A stretch of 64,000 nt of DNA from Cristatella mucedo. Taxonomy: Eukaryota; Bryozoa; Phylactolaemata; Cristatellidae. Shown here piece by piece: positions 1-13,320 of the stretch. Location: positions 1,811,501 through 1,875,500 of the forward strand of contig WPIO01000026.1 of the NCBI GenBank assembly GCA_009760855.2, given 5' to 3'. Both the position numbers and the translations under genes were made by a program. Below the pieces are notes generated by a model. The model was not told where the DNA came from. It was given only the letters and a program-made list of their open reading frames with translations, and made no database searches. Position 1 is the stretch's first letter; each line of letters opens with the position of its first letter.

Positions 1-1030
1 ATCTCTCATGCTCATTTTACCGAATGTACTGCGACTGCACTTATCCCAGCATTCATTGGTGACTGCGATTAGATATGAAGTCAAATAATGTATCTTTCTC
101 GGCTGCAATCAGCATTGTGAATCGAAGGGCCATCATTTCCGCGATCGCGAAATGCAGCGCACCTTCAGTCACAGCGATGTCATCTTCAAAGAATAAATGG
201 CAGACGTAAAAGGTTAAGTTAACAATTTAAACAACTTGATTCTTCAAAACGCAGGCAACTGGAAAAGCAACAGAAACATTCTACCGTTGGCTGTGACAAC
301 AGCATCACCTTGTCGCTTTCTTTGTCTCCAGCCCACACGCAAATGCAACTAAAAACAAATTAAAATCAACACGTGCTCGACGGCCGTTTCAGCGAAATGA
401 GTGCGGATCAACAGCAAAAGCGTTCGTCGCCTGCTGCAATGAACCCACAGCCCTTCAGAGCTGTCGGCAAATAAAATAACTTTCCGCTTTCTAAACAAGC
501 AGCTACGATTTTTCTATTCGTGTTAATGTTCAATTCTTCACGTGCAAACTTGATCTGAAACATCTCGCTGTACTGAGCAATGCAGGAAACAGTAAACTGA
601 CCTTACTGCTCCAAAAGCTCAGTCTGGCCTAGAGCAGCAGTTCTCAACCTATGGGTTAAGACCCCTTTGGGAGTCAAACAACCCTTTCACAGGGGTCGCC
701 TAAGGTCATCGGAAAACGCGCATTTCCACATTTCCCACGCAATAACTGTATGACTGTGGGTCGCCAGAACATGAGGAACTGTACTGAAGGGTGACGGCAT
801 TTGGAAGATTGAGAGAACTGGTGCCATAGCAAGACCACCATACGTGGGAGGAGAAAAGAGCTCGGGGAGCACATTCGATGTGTGGCGTTTCTCTCCCTCC
901 TCAACGTAATTGACGTGATGAAGATCGGCAGCGTTAATATTACTGCTGTTCGCGATGGCGATTTGGTCCCGTGCGATGCAGCGAAAAGTCAATTTCAAAA
1001 GCAGGCGTGCTGAACAGCAATGGCCAAGTA
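1..1030. other. Unassigned sequence, no gene seen
   Basis: No coding exon, RNA gene or transposon can be supported here. The longest frames (for example minus 687-1238) run through the CA repeat that follows and show no recognisable protein pattern. Composition is mixed and no internal repeats were seen. Confidence 0.4.
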
Positions 1031-1035
1031 AATAC

Positions 1036-1142
1036 ATACAGGCACACGCACGCGCACACAGACAGGCACACACGCACGCATGCACGTACGCACTCACACA
1101 CACGCACACACACACACACTCACATACATGCGTGTGCACAAG
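1036..1142. repeat. (CA)n microsatellite, interrupted
   Basis: Imperfect CA dinucleotide array with CG and CAGG interruptions. His/Thr-rich or Cys/Val-rich frames across it are repeat artefacts. Confidence 0.85.
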
Positions 1143-1229
1143 TACATGTATAAGGCAGGCTGCGATTCCATTGCTCTCCTTAATCTGTAACGCATTTTGG
1201 TGCTCACGCAGCTCCCAAATCGCCGGCAG

Positions 1230-1828
1230 TGACATCACCAGCAGGAAGTGCTAGGGTGCGCCAGCCAACGAGTCCCGACCTACCCCTTGGACCAACGCCT
1301 CGTGGAGGCTTTGGCGTCGCAGAGGCTTTGCTTTCGACGCGCCCCATTTACTTACGATCGGTCGCCTTGGGGTGCGGTGTGACATCTGAGCCGGTCTTTG
1401 GCTCGATCTCCATCGAGACCCAGCGATGACGTAACGAATGCAGTCATATTTCAGGGTCGCAGCGAAACGTTACGTATCAATGCTGTCCGACCTCGCGGCC
1501 TAGGCGACTTGAGGCATCGTCGCAGCGGTGAGGCCAACGTTATCAGCCGATCCGGCAGCCTGGTTCTTGTAGCGGCCGAAGAGACACGGCGGCTATCACT
1601 CCCGCTCGCAGTAGTCGATAGAAAGCTGCAGGCTGCAGGCTGCGAACGCGCGCCGCCTGGGTCGTCTTGAGCCGCGAGTCCCTTGCTCCGGCGCCTTAGT
1701 TCAGGGGGCACCGCTCGCGATGCGGCGTCTCGCCGCAGCGTTCGTCGTAGGTTCAGCAGTGCTGATGACCGCACCCACCGAGGATCGGCGGCGGCCGTTC
1801 AGCTAACTTTCACCTCTCCCTTCCACCC
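1230..1828. other. GC/CpG-rich unassigned block
   Basis: CpG-rich DNA between two microsatellites. Several overlapping frames are open, as expected at high GC, but none has a recognisable protein, a good start context or a consistent splice pattern. It could be a promoter/CpG island or untranslated sequence. Confidence 0.35.
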
Positions 1829-2472
<644 letters not shown>

Positions 2473-2475
<3 letters not shown>

Positions 2476-2929
2476 GCGTTCACCTTCGCCCTGGCGAGTA
2501 ATAGTGGAGCGCTCGGCTTGTCGAGATGCGACTGCTGCTGCTCATCCGTGTGGCGGGTCTCTTCCGGTGAGAGGAGAGAAGTTTAGACAAGGAGCATCCA
2601 ACGTAAGCGGCCTCGTTTCTGCAGCGGCAAAGGAGCCTCGGCGGCGGCTGGCTTCGCTGAGCTCGCAGCGAGCAGCTAGTGAATCGCCGGCACCGGGACG
2701 GGAGGTTGCGACCTTCGCCGCATCGTGGAACACGAGCGCTTTTCCGCTCGGCTAAGGCTTGGCTAATCGGCGTCGCTTGATCTCACCGGCATCGCCGTCT
2801 ATTAGCGGCGGTCGCGTCGCCACGCAAGCGATAGTGGCTTCGCGATCGTACGGCTCGCGCGATCCACCCCGAAACGGGCTGCTCGGACTTATCTCGTCTC
2901 CAATATAATTAAAAAAATATAATTCAAAT
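2473..2929. other. GC-rich unassigned block ending in an A/T-rich tract
   Basis: CpG-rich sequence with no supported gene. The A/T-rich stretch at about 2900-2930 directly precedes SINE-A copy 1 and is probably that minus-strand element's A/T-rich 3' end. Confidence 0.35.
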
Positions 2930-3066
2930 ATGTCGCGCCCCAAGAGAATTTAATCTCTATTCAGGCACCACTTCACATATGCCTCGGGGCTCTAGCCCAC
3001 GACCTCAGTCAGACCTTGGTCCTCGGGGCGAGCACCTTAACCGCTAAACCAAACCAGCTCGGGCGC
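2930..3066 (-). mobile_element. SINE-A copy 1 (tRNA-derived SINE)
   Basis: Read on the minus strand, this starts with a tRNA-like head: an A-box-like TGGTTTAGCGGTTAAGG and a B-box-like GGGCTAGAGCCCC (around 2986-2998). It is followed by the family body CATATGTGAAG and the tail with AGAGATTAAATTCTCTTGG. The tail is shared with SINE-A copies at 9.8, 37.4 and 37.7 kb and with the 3' end of LINE-A. The A/T-rich 3' end lies at about 2900-2930. Confidence 0.8.
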
Positions 3067-4137
3067 CGCTCGGAGGAATTCGGGAAGCGCCGCGATCCGA
3101 TCTCGGCGGCTCAGACCAAACGTGCGCGGAGGCGTGGAACCGAAGCCGAGCTAGCACTTTCAGCTCGCTACTGCTGGCTCGCCTCGATCACCGCCGCCGT
3201 CACTGCGCCGTCCTACGTGTGGCGGTGTGCGCTCGCTGAAATCTAGCCGCTCTTGAAAAGAGCGAGCCGCTTCGACGACCGCGGGACTCGTCAACGGCCA
3301 ATGGCCGCCAATGGCCACCGATGCTCAGTCTCTGTCAGCTCTCGCGTCGGCGTGAGAAGAAAAGATTGACAAAATGAAGCCGCCGCACAGCAGCGAAGGC
3401 GACGGCGGTGCACGCGCGGGCTCGTGCACCGCCGTCGCCTTCGATTGAACTAGTGCCCCGCGATAAAACGCGTAAGATTTTGGAATTTAAAAATAATGTA
3501 AATGCAATTTATAGGATGACAGCGAGATCTTTCAACTCATTCGAAGGAATATCTGATTTCATAAATCAGCAGTCGGGGCTGCCTAGGATTGTTGCTTTCA
3601 GCAATGACGCAATGCCGGCGGGCTGAGCGGTCTCAAGCACAGTCCGACGTACGTGAACGGCGGGCGCTGAAGCCATGCGTTTACCTCACCCACATTTCGC
3701 TGCCACGTTTCCTGGCCCATGTTTCCGCTTCCCATGAACGCTCGCCACTAGCGCGCGAGTCGACTGCGCCGCACCTCGCAAAGCTTAGGCCGGCAGCGAC
3801 CGAGCACAGCCGGCGCGCTCGCTCCGGCTAGCACAGGCAAGCAAGCCGACGCTCTCCGGCGCTGGCTGTAAAGTGTGCTAGCGGAGATCGCCATTTCAGC
3901 TGGTGGACGCGGACGACCGAGAGCCGGAAACCGATCTCGTCGGCGCGTGGTGGGAAACTCGCGGTGCTTTAGCGTTAGCAGCGACAGAGCCGCTCGCGGT
4001 AGACAGTTACCGGGCACGGGCGCGCTCAACGGGCGGCTGCACTAGCCACGGACGCTCAGCACTGCACACACCGACAGCCGGTGGGTGAGTGCCCGTCGTA
4101 CTAGCGAGGCAGCCGAGGCGACGAGCCGCCGCGTGGC
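3067..4137. other. GC-rich, CpG-island-like block; possible untranslated first exon
   Basis: CpG-rich DNA without a convincing coding exon. A good donor sequence, GGTGGGTGAGT, has its GT at 4085 and lies just before a long CT tract. It could end a 5' untranslated exon on the plus strand. This is inference only; no transcript start or downstream exon could be identified. Confidence 0.25.
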
Positions 4138-4852
<715 letters not shown>

Positions 4853-4949
4853 TAACGCCTCGCTCGACGAAGCTGATGCGCTTCTTCGAGCGCCTGCCTC
4901 TCCGTCAGCGCATCAGGCTGCGAGCAGATGATGACAGTCGCGACGGCTT

Positions 4950-4952
4950 CTG

Positions 4953-5038
<86 letters not shown>
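4950..5038. repeat. (CT)n followed by (TA)n compound microsatellite
   Basis: About 50 bp of CT passes directly into about 35 bp of TA. Confidence 0.95.
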
Positions 5039-5039
<1 letters not shown>

Positions 5040-5074
5040 GAACGTGCTGCGTTGTCTTTGACGTTCGAACGACA

Positions 5075-5143
5075 CACACATACACACACACATATACACA
5101 CACACACACATACACGCATATATATATATATATATATATACTC
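5075..5143. repeat. (CA)n followed by (TA)n compound microsatellite
   Basis: CA repeat with TA interruptions followed by pure TA. Further short TA runs continue to about 5290. Confidence 0.9.
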
Positions 5144-5298
5144 ATTATGTACGTACAGGCAAAATACAGCATGAATAAATACAATATATATATAAATATA
5201 TATTTATTGTCAGCTACCGACTTACGACGGATATAAATGTATACATATATATATATATATGCATCATGAATATATACATATTAAAACATCATATATCG

Positions 5299-5489
5299 CG
5301 CGCTAGCCGAGCGGTCGCTAAGCACGATCTGAGGGAAGGAGAGCGATAGGCTCCTCTGCCACGAACTGCTGGCATCAGAATAATTGAACTGAGTGATTTT
5401 GGCATGATTCTGATGCCAGCAGTTCGTGGCGGAGGAGCCTATCGCTCTCCTTCCCTCAGATCGTGCTTAGCGACCGCTCGGCTAGCGCG
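5299..5489. repeat. 83-bp fold-back inverted repeat with 25-bp loop
   Basis: The left arm at 5299-5381 and right arm at 5407-5489 are reverse complements with one visible mismatch (T at 5357 against C). The 25-bp spacer is 5382-5406. The left arm contains TAGCCGAGCGG, which resembles a Pol III A box. The right arm abuts a separate tRNA-like segment on the minus strand. It may be a fold-back SINE fragment, a MITE-like hairpin or a replication-generated palindrome. Confidence 0.9.
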
Positions 5490-5499
5490 AGATCGTGCT

Positions 5500-5590
5500 C
5501 GCCCTGCCCGCTCTGCCCGCTCCAGGACTCAAACCTACGACCTGGTTCGTAGAGTGCATGCACCCACCGCTACACCAAGACCCGACGGTT
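5500..5590 (-). mobile_element. tRNA-like SINE head
   Basis: On the minus strand, an A-box match TGGTGTAGCGG (5567-5577) and a B-box match GGTTTGAGTCC (5525-5535) have tRNA-like spacing. The sequence is not a clean cloverleaf, and it runs straight into the fold-back repeat at 5299-5489. It is more likely the head of a SINE than a functional tRNA gene. Its body differs from SINE-A and SINE-B. Confidence 0.55.
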
Positions 5591-5932
5591 AAAGGTGCTG
5601 CACGAATTCCGCAGTCCGCGTAGTGCTCATCTAGGCTTGACCATGGCTGCCGACGAATGGCGATTTGCTCTGGCGTCTGCAGCCCGACGCCCCCTTGCGC
5701 CTAAGGCGCCAATAATCCAATTCGCACCAGCAAGCCGGCAAAATCAATCGGCGCGCGTCAGCGGCAGTGCGGCCGGACGGTATTTAATTTCGCAGCCGCT
5801 CGGCCGCGCCGCGGGCGCACCCCATTGGACGGACTTAGGTCGAATGGCGGTCGGCGGACGGCGCCGATAGTTGAATTCCGTGCGGCCTCGCCCGCTCGAA
5901 GCTGCTGCTTCGCACCGATCTCGCGGCGCACT

Positions 5933-5934
5933 CT

Positions 5935-6025
<91 letters not shown>
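5933..6025. repeat. (CT)n microsatellite upstream of the 6.3-kb ORF
   Basis: About 90 bp of nearly pure CT inside a CpG-rich block, ending about 300 bp before the ATG at 6325. Pyrimidine tracts of this type are common near animal promoters; a role here is inference. Confidence 0.95.
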
Positions 6026-6027
<2 letters not shown>

Positions 6028-6324
6028 CCTCCGTCAAGTCAGAGCGCCCGCAGTCGCAGGCGGTGCCCCTCGCAGGACTCGAACGGCGAGCGGCTCGAAG
6101 AGTCCAGGCGCTCGGCGTCGGCTCCGCGACGGCCACCGGCTGGCGCGGAGAAGGCAGCACGGAGCGAGCGGCGGCGGCGGCTGACGGAGAGTCGCGCTTG
6201 ACTGCGGACGACGCGCGAGTGACGGCGCCGATCGCCGTTCGGCGCAGACCGCGAGCCCGCACGCCAGAGGACCGTCGGAGAGCCGGTCCGGCGCCGCCGC
6301 CGTCGTTCGGCGGCCGCCTCCGCC

Positions 6325-6798
6325 ATGGTTCAGATGTTCTACTACGAGACGGTCGGCAAGAGCTACCGGCGGCTGCTGCACCGCGAGGGCTTCACGCTGC
6401 ACGTCGAGCTGCATCCGGTAGAGAGCTACGCCGCGGCGGCACCGCGAGCCCGCTGGCTGGTCGAGCTGCCGCGCGCCTGGAGCCTATCCAGCCGCTGCCG
6501 CGTGATGGAGACGTGCGGTGCGCCGCCACAGCGCTGCTGCGCCGTCAAAGCCAAGGCTGCCGACAGGGGCGAAGGATGCATCGAGGTCAAGGGCGCGTTC
6601 CCCGCCGGCAGCGGATGCTGCGCCGGCCAGCGCACCTCGGCGCCGTCGGCCGATTTCCGCCTGCGCCTGACGACGGCGGTAAGCGCCGAGGATTTCCAGC
6701 GCGGCTACTGCCTGACGGGCACCGTGGAGCAAGCCGTCGACGGCTCGCCTGAAATGACCACGACCCACTTTGCGGCGGTGAAGAGAAAAGGCTACTGA
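6325..6798 (+). CDS. Uncharacterised 157-aa ORF or first exon in a CpG island
   Basis: The ATG lies in a near-ideal Kozak context (CCGCCATGG) inside a CpG-rich block, and the frame stays open for 157 codons. A splice donor, GCG|GTAAGC, falls in frame after codon 118 (GT at 6679). The product could therefore be an intronless small protein or an exon ending in phase 0 after RLRLTTA. The pattern resembles the minus-strand exon family at 28-47 kb: a RWLVELP segment, then a short beta-like CIEVKGAF segment, then FRLRLT at the exon border, where family exons have RLTIK or SLSLK. Eleven Cys residues are present. There is no signal peptide or membrane segment. Identity is unknown and the family relation is inferred by eye. 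A possible AATAAA lies at 7710-7715. Confidence 0.5.
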   Translation: MVQMFYYETVGKSYRRLLHREGFTLHVELHPVESYAAAAPRARWLVELPRAWSLSSRCRVMETCGAPPQRCCAVKAKAADRGEGCIEVKGAFPAGSGCCAGQRTSAPSADFRLRLTTAVSAEDFQRGYCLTGTVEQAVDGSPEMTTTHFAAVKRKGY

Positions 6799-7720
6799 GG
6801 CCGCACGCGCGACCGCTCTCGGCGGCCGGCGGGCGAGAGCGGCGCTGTGCCGCTCTCGCCGCGCTCGTGCTCGATGGAACGCGAAGGTGGCTGCGTCCGG
6901 CCCACCCTTCGTCTGCCGCCGTACGCCAACGCCGTACGCGGCCGCTGCCGCCGCCGCCGGCGGCGCCCTGCTCGATTGCTGGCTCGGCTGCCCCGCGCTG
7001 CCGCAAGACTGTCCGGTGAGGCTTGCTGTGGTTTCGCAAAGCTCACTCCTCATTCCGTCCTGTGCGGTCGACCCCCGCGTCGATTTCACTATTCGTTCGC
7101 TGGTCGCGTTCGCTCGCCGCCGCCTCACAGGTCGCAGCACTGCGACGGCGCGTTTACGTCGCGAGGCTTCGCGAGTCGTCGTGCCGACGGCCTCGCAAGC
7201 CTCTTCGTTCGTCGCGATGGCTGCAGTCGCGGCGGGACAGCGTCGGCACTTATATGGGATAGCGAAACAGTTCATATTTACGACGGCCCGCGGCGCGCGA
7301 CCTTCTTGTCGTCGAAGAAAGGTCCTTCGAGCAAGCAGGTGCGAGCTCCTGTTTCTCGGCCTCTCAGACGGCGGAGCTCTACCAGACTCAGCCAGGGCCG
7401 GAGGGTGGGACCTGCGCGTGGTGCTCACGGGTTATTCCGGAGCAGGCGGCGGCGGCGGCGGCGGCTGCGCGTGCGTTGCACTCTCTCGGGGCCTAATTAT
7501 CAGCGGCCGCGCTGTATATGGCGACCCGCAGCTAGCCTAGCGAGTGAATGGCTTCCGGCTGATTATTTGCCGAATTTGCGGTCACCTTGCACTATCGAAG
7601 TTCCGCTGATGGTCGCGCGAGTTTAGTCGCGATTTAATTTCAGCACGCTCTGAATTCGGGGTGCCTGGTTTGTGCTGCGGCCGCCAGGCACGGCCGTTCG
7701 GGCGTCTAGAATAAACTTGT
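6799..7720. other. GC-rich sequence downstream of the 6.3-kb ORF
   Basis: CpG-rich and open in several frames by composition. A donor-like CCG|GTGAGG lies at 7016, after a frame containing LLDCWLGCPALPQDC. No good acceptor precedes it, and its length does not give the phase expected for the next exon of the family. AATAAA at 7710 may be a polyadenylation signal just before the LINE-A copy. Confidence 0.3.
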
Positions 7721-7721
7721 G

Positions 7722-8435
7722 CCCACCAAGCTCATTCCCGCATTGACTTCTCTAACTCACTGCTTGCTGGCCTACCGGCATGTGCAATTAGGCGATTACA
7801 GCCGGTGCAAAACTCCGCAGCTAGCCTTGTCTGTCGCGAGCGTCGTGGTTGCCACATCACACCACTCCTCGCCGACCTGCACTGGGTATCAGTCAAGCAA
7901 ATGTTCAACTTCTAGGGTTTGTTGCTCACGTTTAGGTCACAGCATTCTTTGGCTCCAGCCTATCTCTCAGATCTACTCCCCCACCAAGCCAAGCATCCTA
8001 CCACCCACTTTTCGGAATCCAACAGTCTACCAATACCTCGTACAAACCTCAAATCCTTTGGAGACAGTGTATTTCGTTCGTATGCTCCCAAAGCCTGGAA
8101 CTCACTCCCGACTTGCGTCAGAACATCACCAGACTTGACCACATTTAAAAAGAACTTAAAATCACACCTATTGAGGACAGCATTCGGTGGGTTCCTATGA
8201 TTCGTCCTCCATGTGCTTATGCGTGTTGGCACTGTGTATGCTGCCACTAGCCACACTTGCATGCTGACCATGAACATGTCACCCCTAACCATGTTATTCA
8301 TGTTGCTTATCACGCTTGACATTACTCACCGCTCAATCGCGTTTCCCTTTGCAGCAAACGTATACCGCCTAGAAAGAGATTGAGTTCTCTGAGGGCGCTT
8401 TATCAAGTGCATTATTATTAATATTATATTCTTAC
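7722..8435 (+). mobile_element. LINE-A copy 1, 5'-truncated L2/CR1-like 3' end
   Basis: Closely matches the copy at 60750-61507. It has the RT C-terminal region with the family pattern SYAPKAWNSLPTCVRTS (here within 8080-8130) and the 3' UTR. It ends in the hairpin tail ATTGAGTTCTCTGAGGGCGC and a (ATT)n-like terminus near 8410-8430. The reading frame is broken. 5' truncation is typical of target-primed reverse transcription. Confidence 0.85.
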
Positions 8436-9628
<1,193 letters not shown>

Positions 9629-9794
9629 GAAATTTGGGGAGAACGACAGCGATTGCGCGCAGAGGAGCGAGGAAAAAAATATTGCTTGTTTTTAGGTGAG
9701 AGCCTGCATCTGAGAGGTGGATTTGTGCTCAAGAGTGAGAGAGAAGAGAGAAAGAGTGATTGGACGTGACCAAAGAAATATAGAAAATACAATT

Positions 9795-9910
9795 CAGTTG
9801 GACAGCACTCTAAAAGAACTTAATCTCTATTCAGGTATTTAACCTACGCCAGGGGGGCTCGAGCCCACGACCTCGCTCAGACCTTGGTCGTGGCAAGCAA
9901 CCAGCGAAGC
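9795..9910 (-). mobile_element. SINE-A copy 2, diverged
   Basis: On the minus strand it retains the B-box GGGCTCGAGCCCC and the tail AGAGATTAAGTTCTTTTAG. The A-box end is eroded. The upstream part of the frame opening at 9884 lies inside this element. Confidence 0.7.
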
Positions 9911-9913
9911 TAC

Positions 9914-10156
9914 ATGGACGTGGACGACCGCGTGCAGCGTTTCACGGTGAGGGACAGCCCAGGGTTACCCACGGCCACCTTCCAGCCGCCGCGTGCAGCC
10001 CGAAGCGCGGCGTGCTACCGCCTGAAGCCGCGCGTCACGTTCCACGTCGCCCCGCAGCCGCCACCTGCAAAACCGACGGCGAGCGAAAAGCGGCCGCGTG
10101 CGCCACCAGGCGGTGCCTCGCGCCCGGCCCAAGGCGGACCATCAGTGGCCAGCTGA
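9914..10156 (+). CDS. Possible GC-rich coding exon, unknown
   Basis: Open for about 80 codons from an ATG (MDVDDRVQRFTV) just after a SINE-A relic. A donor-like ACG|GTGAGG lies near 9952, 13 codons in, so only a short exon may be real. A CYRLKPRVTFHVAP segment resembles alternating beta-strand sequence. No family was recognised. The frame could be open merely because of high GC. Confidence 0.2.
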   Translation: MDVDDRVQRFTVRDSPGLPTATFQPPRAARSAACYRLKPRVTFHVAPQPPPAKPTASEKRPRAPPGGASRPAQGGPSVAS

Positions 10157-10159
10157 GCC

Positions 10160-10737
10160 GGCGTCGCGTCAGCCGCATCCCTCAAGGCCCGTGCGCCGTC
10201 GTCGTCGTCGTCAGAAGGACGCCGAGATCGAGGCACGCGAGAGGTGGCGCATGCGAGGTCGTCGTCGCGGTCGTCGCTCTTGTGAAGGACGGCGGCGCGA
10301 AGTCTGAAGAGGCGCTGCCGTCCGGCACTGCCGGCAGCGCCGGCGCCAGTGTACGGTTTCGCTGGCACGTATGGAGCTCTCACGCGCGCGCCCCAGCCGA
10401 ACGCCGCTGCCGGTCTTCTACTGCACGCTAATTGATATAAATGAATTGCTCGCCGCAGATGAGACACTAAAAATACGCTTAATAAGAAGATATAACCCTA
10501 TTAGCTCTAGTTATTATTGAGCTCGGCACACTTCTCAGATCTGGCGCCCAAACCCCTGCGGCGTGTTTATCTCTCTGCGGACGATGGCAGCGCTCTCTGA
10601 CGGCTTTCTTGAGCTGGAGCAATCCTGACCGGCGGAGAAAGCATTGGCTCCCCCGCCGCTGAGCGATCGCCGTCGGAAGGCTACCTGTTGCTGCAACCGC
10701 AGGCGAAATCCGGTGCGCCGCGTGACACGTCGCTAGA
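10160..10737. other. GC-rich unassigned sequence
   Basis: Contains GTC/GAC trinucleotide-rich stretches near 10198-10210 and 10258-10278. Both strands are open by composition. No supported gene. Confidence 0.3.
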
Positions 10738-10870
10738 ACGGTAGAACGGCAAAGGTACGATGCTCGCCTTTAACGGCCAAGGTCGCAGGCTCGAGTCTTG
10801 GGCAATATGTTAAGCGCCCGAATGGAGAGAAAGTCTTATTAGAGCTCGATCAAAATGAATTATCTTACAT
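10738..10870 (+). mobile_element. SINE-A-like copy, strongly diverged
   Basis: A B-box-like GGCTCGAGTCT at about 10790-10800 is followed by AAGCGCCCGAATGGAGAGAAAG and AAAATGAATTA. This is the same order as the SINE-A body and tail (GCGCCTGAATAGAGATTAAG, then AATGAATT). The A-box is degraded. Confidence 0.5.
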
Positions 10871-13320
10871 TTTATTATTGCATAACGGAGGAGTCTGATA
10901 GCGTTCTGCCTCAACTGAAGTTCGACAGCGGCTCTCGGCAAAGCGAGCGGCATCTCGGCAAGCAGGGAAGACCCAGCCTCCTCACGTCTTCACGCCTGGT
11001 ATAGAGAGAGCAGCGCTCACGCTACGGAATCGGCCAACTGCCGAGTTCGTCGGCTGCGGAGCAGTGGTGTCGCCAAGCAACGTCCGCAGCTCGACCTCAA
11101 AATTCAGGCGGCAAAACCGCGACGCGACGGGCGCGTTACTGTGAAAACCGCGTGCTTCGCGAAAGAAGACGATCGACTTTCCGGAATTTCTAGACTCGAG
11201 AGCGAAAGATGGAGACGTTGGAGGCCGACTTCAGAGAAGCAGCTCCAAAGTTGAGCACGTGACCAAGATCTGCAGACCGACGGCGACGCACCGCCGCAGC
11301 CGCCGCAGACGCCAGACCCGTCATCGTCTATCGCGTCGCTAGACGGGACAGTTGGCGGACTGGCGCTCAACAGAGAAACTGCACAGGATTTTAACTCTTT
11401 CCCGCGGTCGTAGTCCTGAGTCCTCGACCACAGAGTGGATTAGTGCCGGCGTATTAATCGATGGCAAACGATGTCTCTATGCGATGAATAGCTAGCCGCG
11501 GCAGATGGCGTGCCGCCGCCACCGGGTACAGTGCCACCGTCTTTAAGCGGATACATTACGCAAAGTCGATTCCCTAATGAAGATATTCTCACGCCGCGCA
11601 CTCAGCAACAATTGCACTAAGCAATCCAGGCACAGCTCGGCGGCTGGGTGCGGGCAGGCGTGTCTGTGATGCGGGGTGCGGGCAGGCGTGTCTATGTGGC
11701 TTGCGACCCTATTAGTAATTGACGCGCGCCTGGAACTGACAGCATGCTGCTGCCTCGCAGCTGCGACTGAGGAAAAGAAGAAATAGTTCGTCCGCTAAAG
11801 CGCCGCCGTGCAACTGAAAACGCCAGGCTCCGCTTGGGAACAATATGAATTGAGCGCCGCCACTGGACGCGAAGAAAACGCAAAGACTTAACAGGGTGCG
11901 AGTTCAAGCAAACTTCGGTCAATGCTAAGGTAGCACTCCAATCTTCAACCGTTCTGAATAGCCGTCAGCCTAGGCTGAGCGCGGATTCTCGTGTATGGGC
12001 ACTCGGCAAGCAAGCAATTAAAAAAGTATAGGGCACAGTCATAGTGTCTATTCGACATAAACTCGGTGTCTTCTTTTTCGAATACAAGTAGGACACCATT
12101 TTTCGTCGTTAGCCGCGATGGGGGGGGTATCTTAGGTATAGATGGCAGCCCAATTCACTGCCCCGCTATAGTGCTACCGTAAGCCGCCTACCCACTTCAT
12201 CAGCTCAGCCGCTGGCCGTATTAGGAGGGGCCAAAGAAGGTCTGGTTACACGCAGGGCTCATACGCCCAAGCTCGAGCCAGCAGCTATAAGGGCAATTCT
12301 CAGAAATGCAGAAAGCTAGCTGAGTTCTTGCCATACGACGCCGTACTAGCTGCCAAACGTAGAGCTTCTTTGAGCTCGAGTTCGCGTCGAGCGACGAGTC
12401 GGCAGCGAGTGCTGCAACCATTACAGCTATACCGACGCACAGCTATAATGCGGCCCGACAGATTGGTCTTACCAGTAGGCTGGTCTCATTAACGGGACAG
12501 ATAAGTTGAGAGGTGGCTAGCGAAGCCAACCCCTACGGTTGCGGATAGAGCCCCCCACCCATCTCTCTACCGCCACCACACCGTCGCGTATTCGTCTAAA
12601 TTGAAAGAGCAGAGTCTTGCGGCTGCGCTCTATTAAGCAGCGATAGCTGTCACCGTTGCATTAATACTACGACTTCCTATTCAAAGCAGGGCTGCGAGCG
12701 ATCTAATTAAAAGAGGGCACAGGAGAATTCGGCCGCCGCGCTTGTCCTTTTTGGCTCGACAGCGAGGGAGTAATTGGCGGGCTGGCTCGCTGGCCGTCCG
12801 GCCGGCGGGCAACGCATCGATATCTATGGTAAGTGCGGTCCCTCAGCGGGATGGCGGCCTTGTACGCTGTTCTCCTGCCCTGGACAGCAGCATTGTCGCT
12901 TCCTGTCCAGAGCAGGAGCAAAGCGGCAGCAGTTCGGGCGCGTGCGACGCGGATGAATTTCGTGGATGAATTTCGCGGACGAATGCTCGGAGCTCGCGCC
13001 GGCGGATGGAGGTCGCTGCCTCCAGTGGCAACGAAGTGGCAGCGACGGAATGAATAAATCGGAAAGTACGCCGTTTGCAATCTCATTGCACGTACGTGCT
13101 GCTCATCGTCGCCTACCTCACATCTTTACCAAAGTTCGCGTCCTACGGCGAGAGCTCCAGCAGGCCGCTGAAGGCGGCTCGCAGCGCTGGCAGCAGGAAT
13201 CAGCCTGAGCGTTGCGATCGCGGCGGCGGTCGGCTAAAGGACGGTGGGTGCTGCTCTACATTGAAGTTAGCAGTCAGAAAAGATCTTCAGTTTGGGAATG
13301 TTAGCTGGATTTCCCTATCA
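10871..13320. other. Mixed-composition unassigned region
   Basis: No gene is firmly supported. Two minus-strand frames, 11104-11370 and 12221-12421, show a Cys plus alternating-hydrophobic pattern faintly like the exon family at 28-47 kb. Neither has a phase-consistent pair of splice sites. A short direct duplication (GTGCGGGCAGGCGTGTCT) occurs at about 11648 and 11676. Confidence 0.3.

Noticed and set aside
687-1238. 183-codon minus-strand frame
   Set aside because: Half of it is CA repeat (Cys/Val run) and the rest has no recognisable pattern or splice context.
9884-9913. Start codon at 9884 for the 10-kb ORF
   Set aside because: It lies inside the SINE-A relic; only the sequence after about 9913 could be independent coding sequence.
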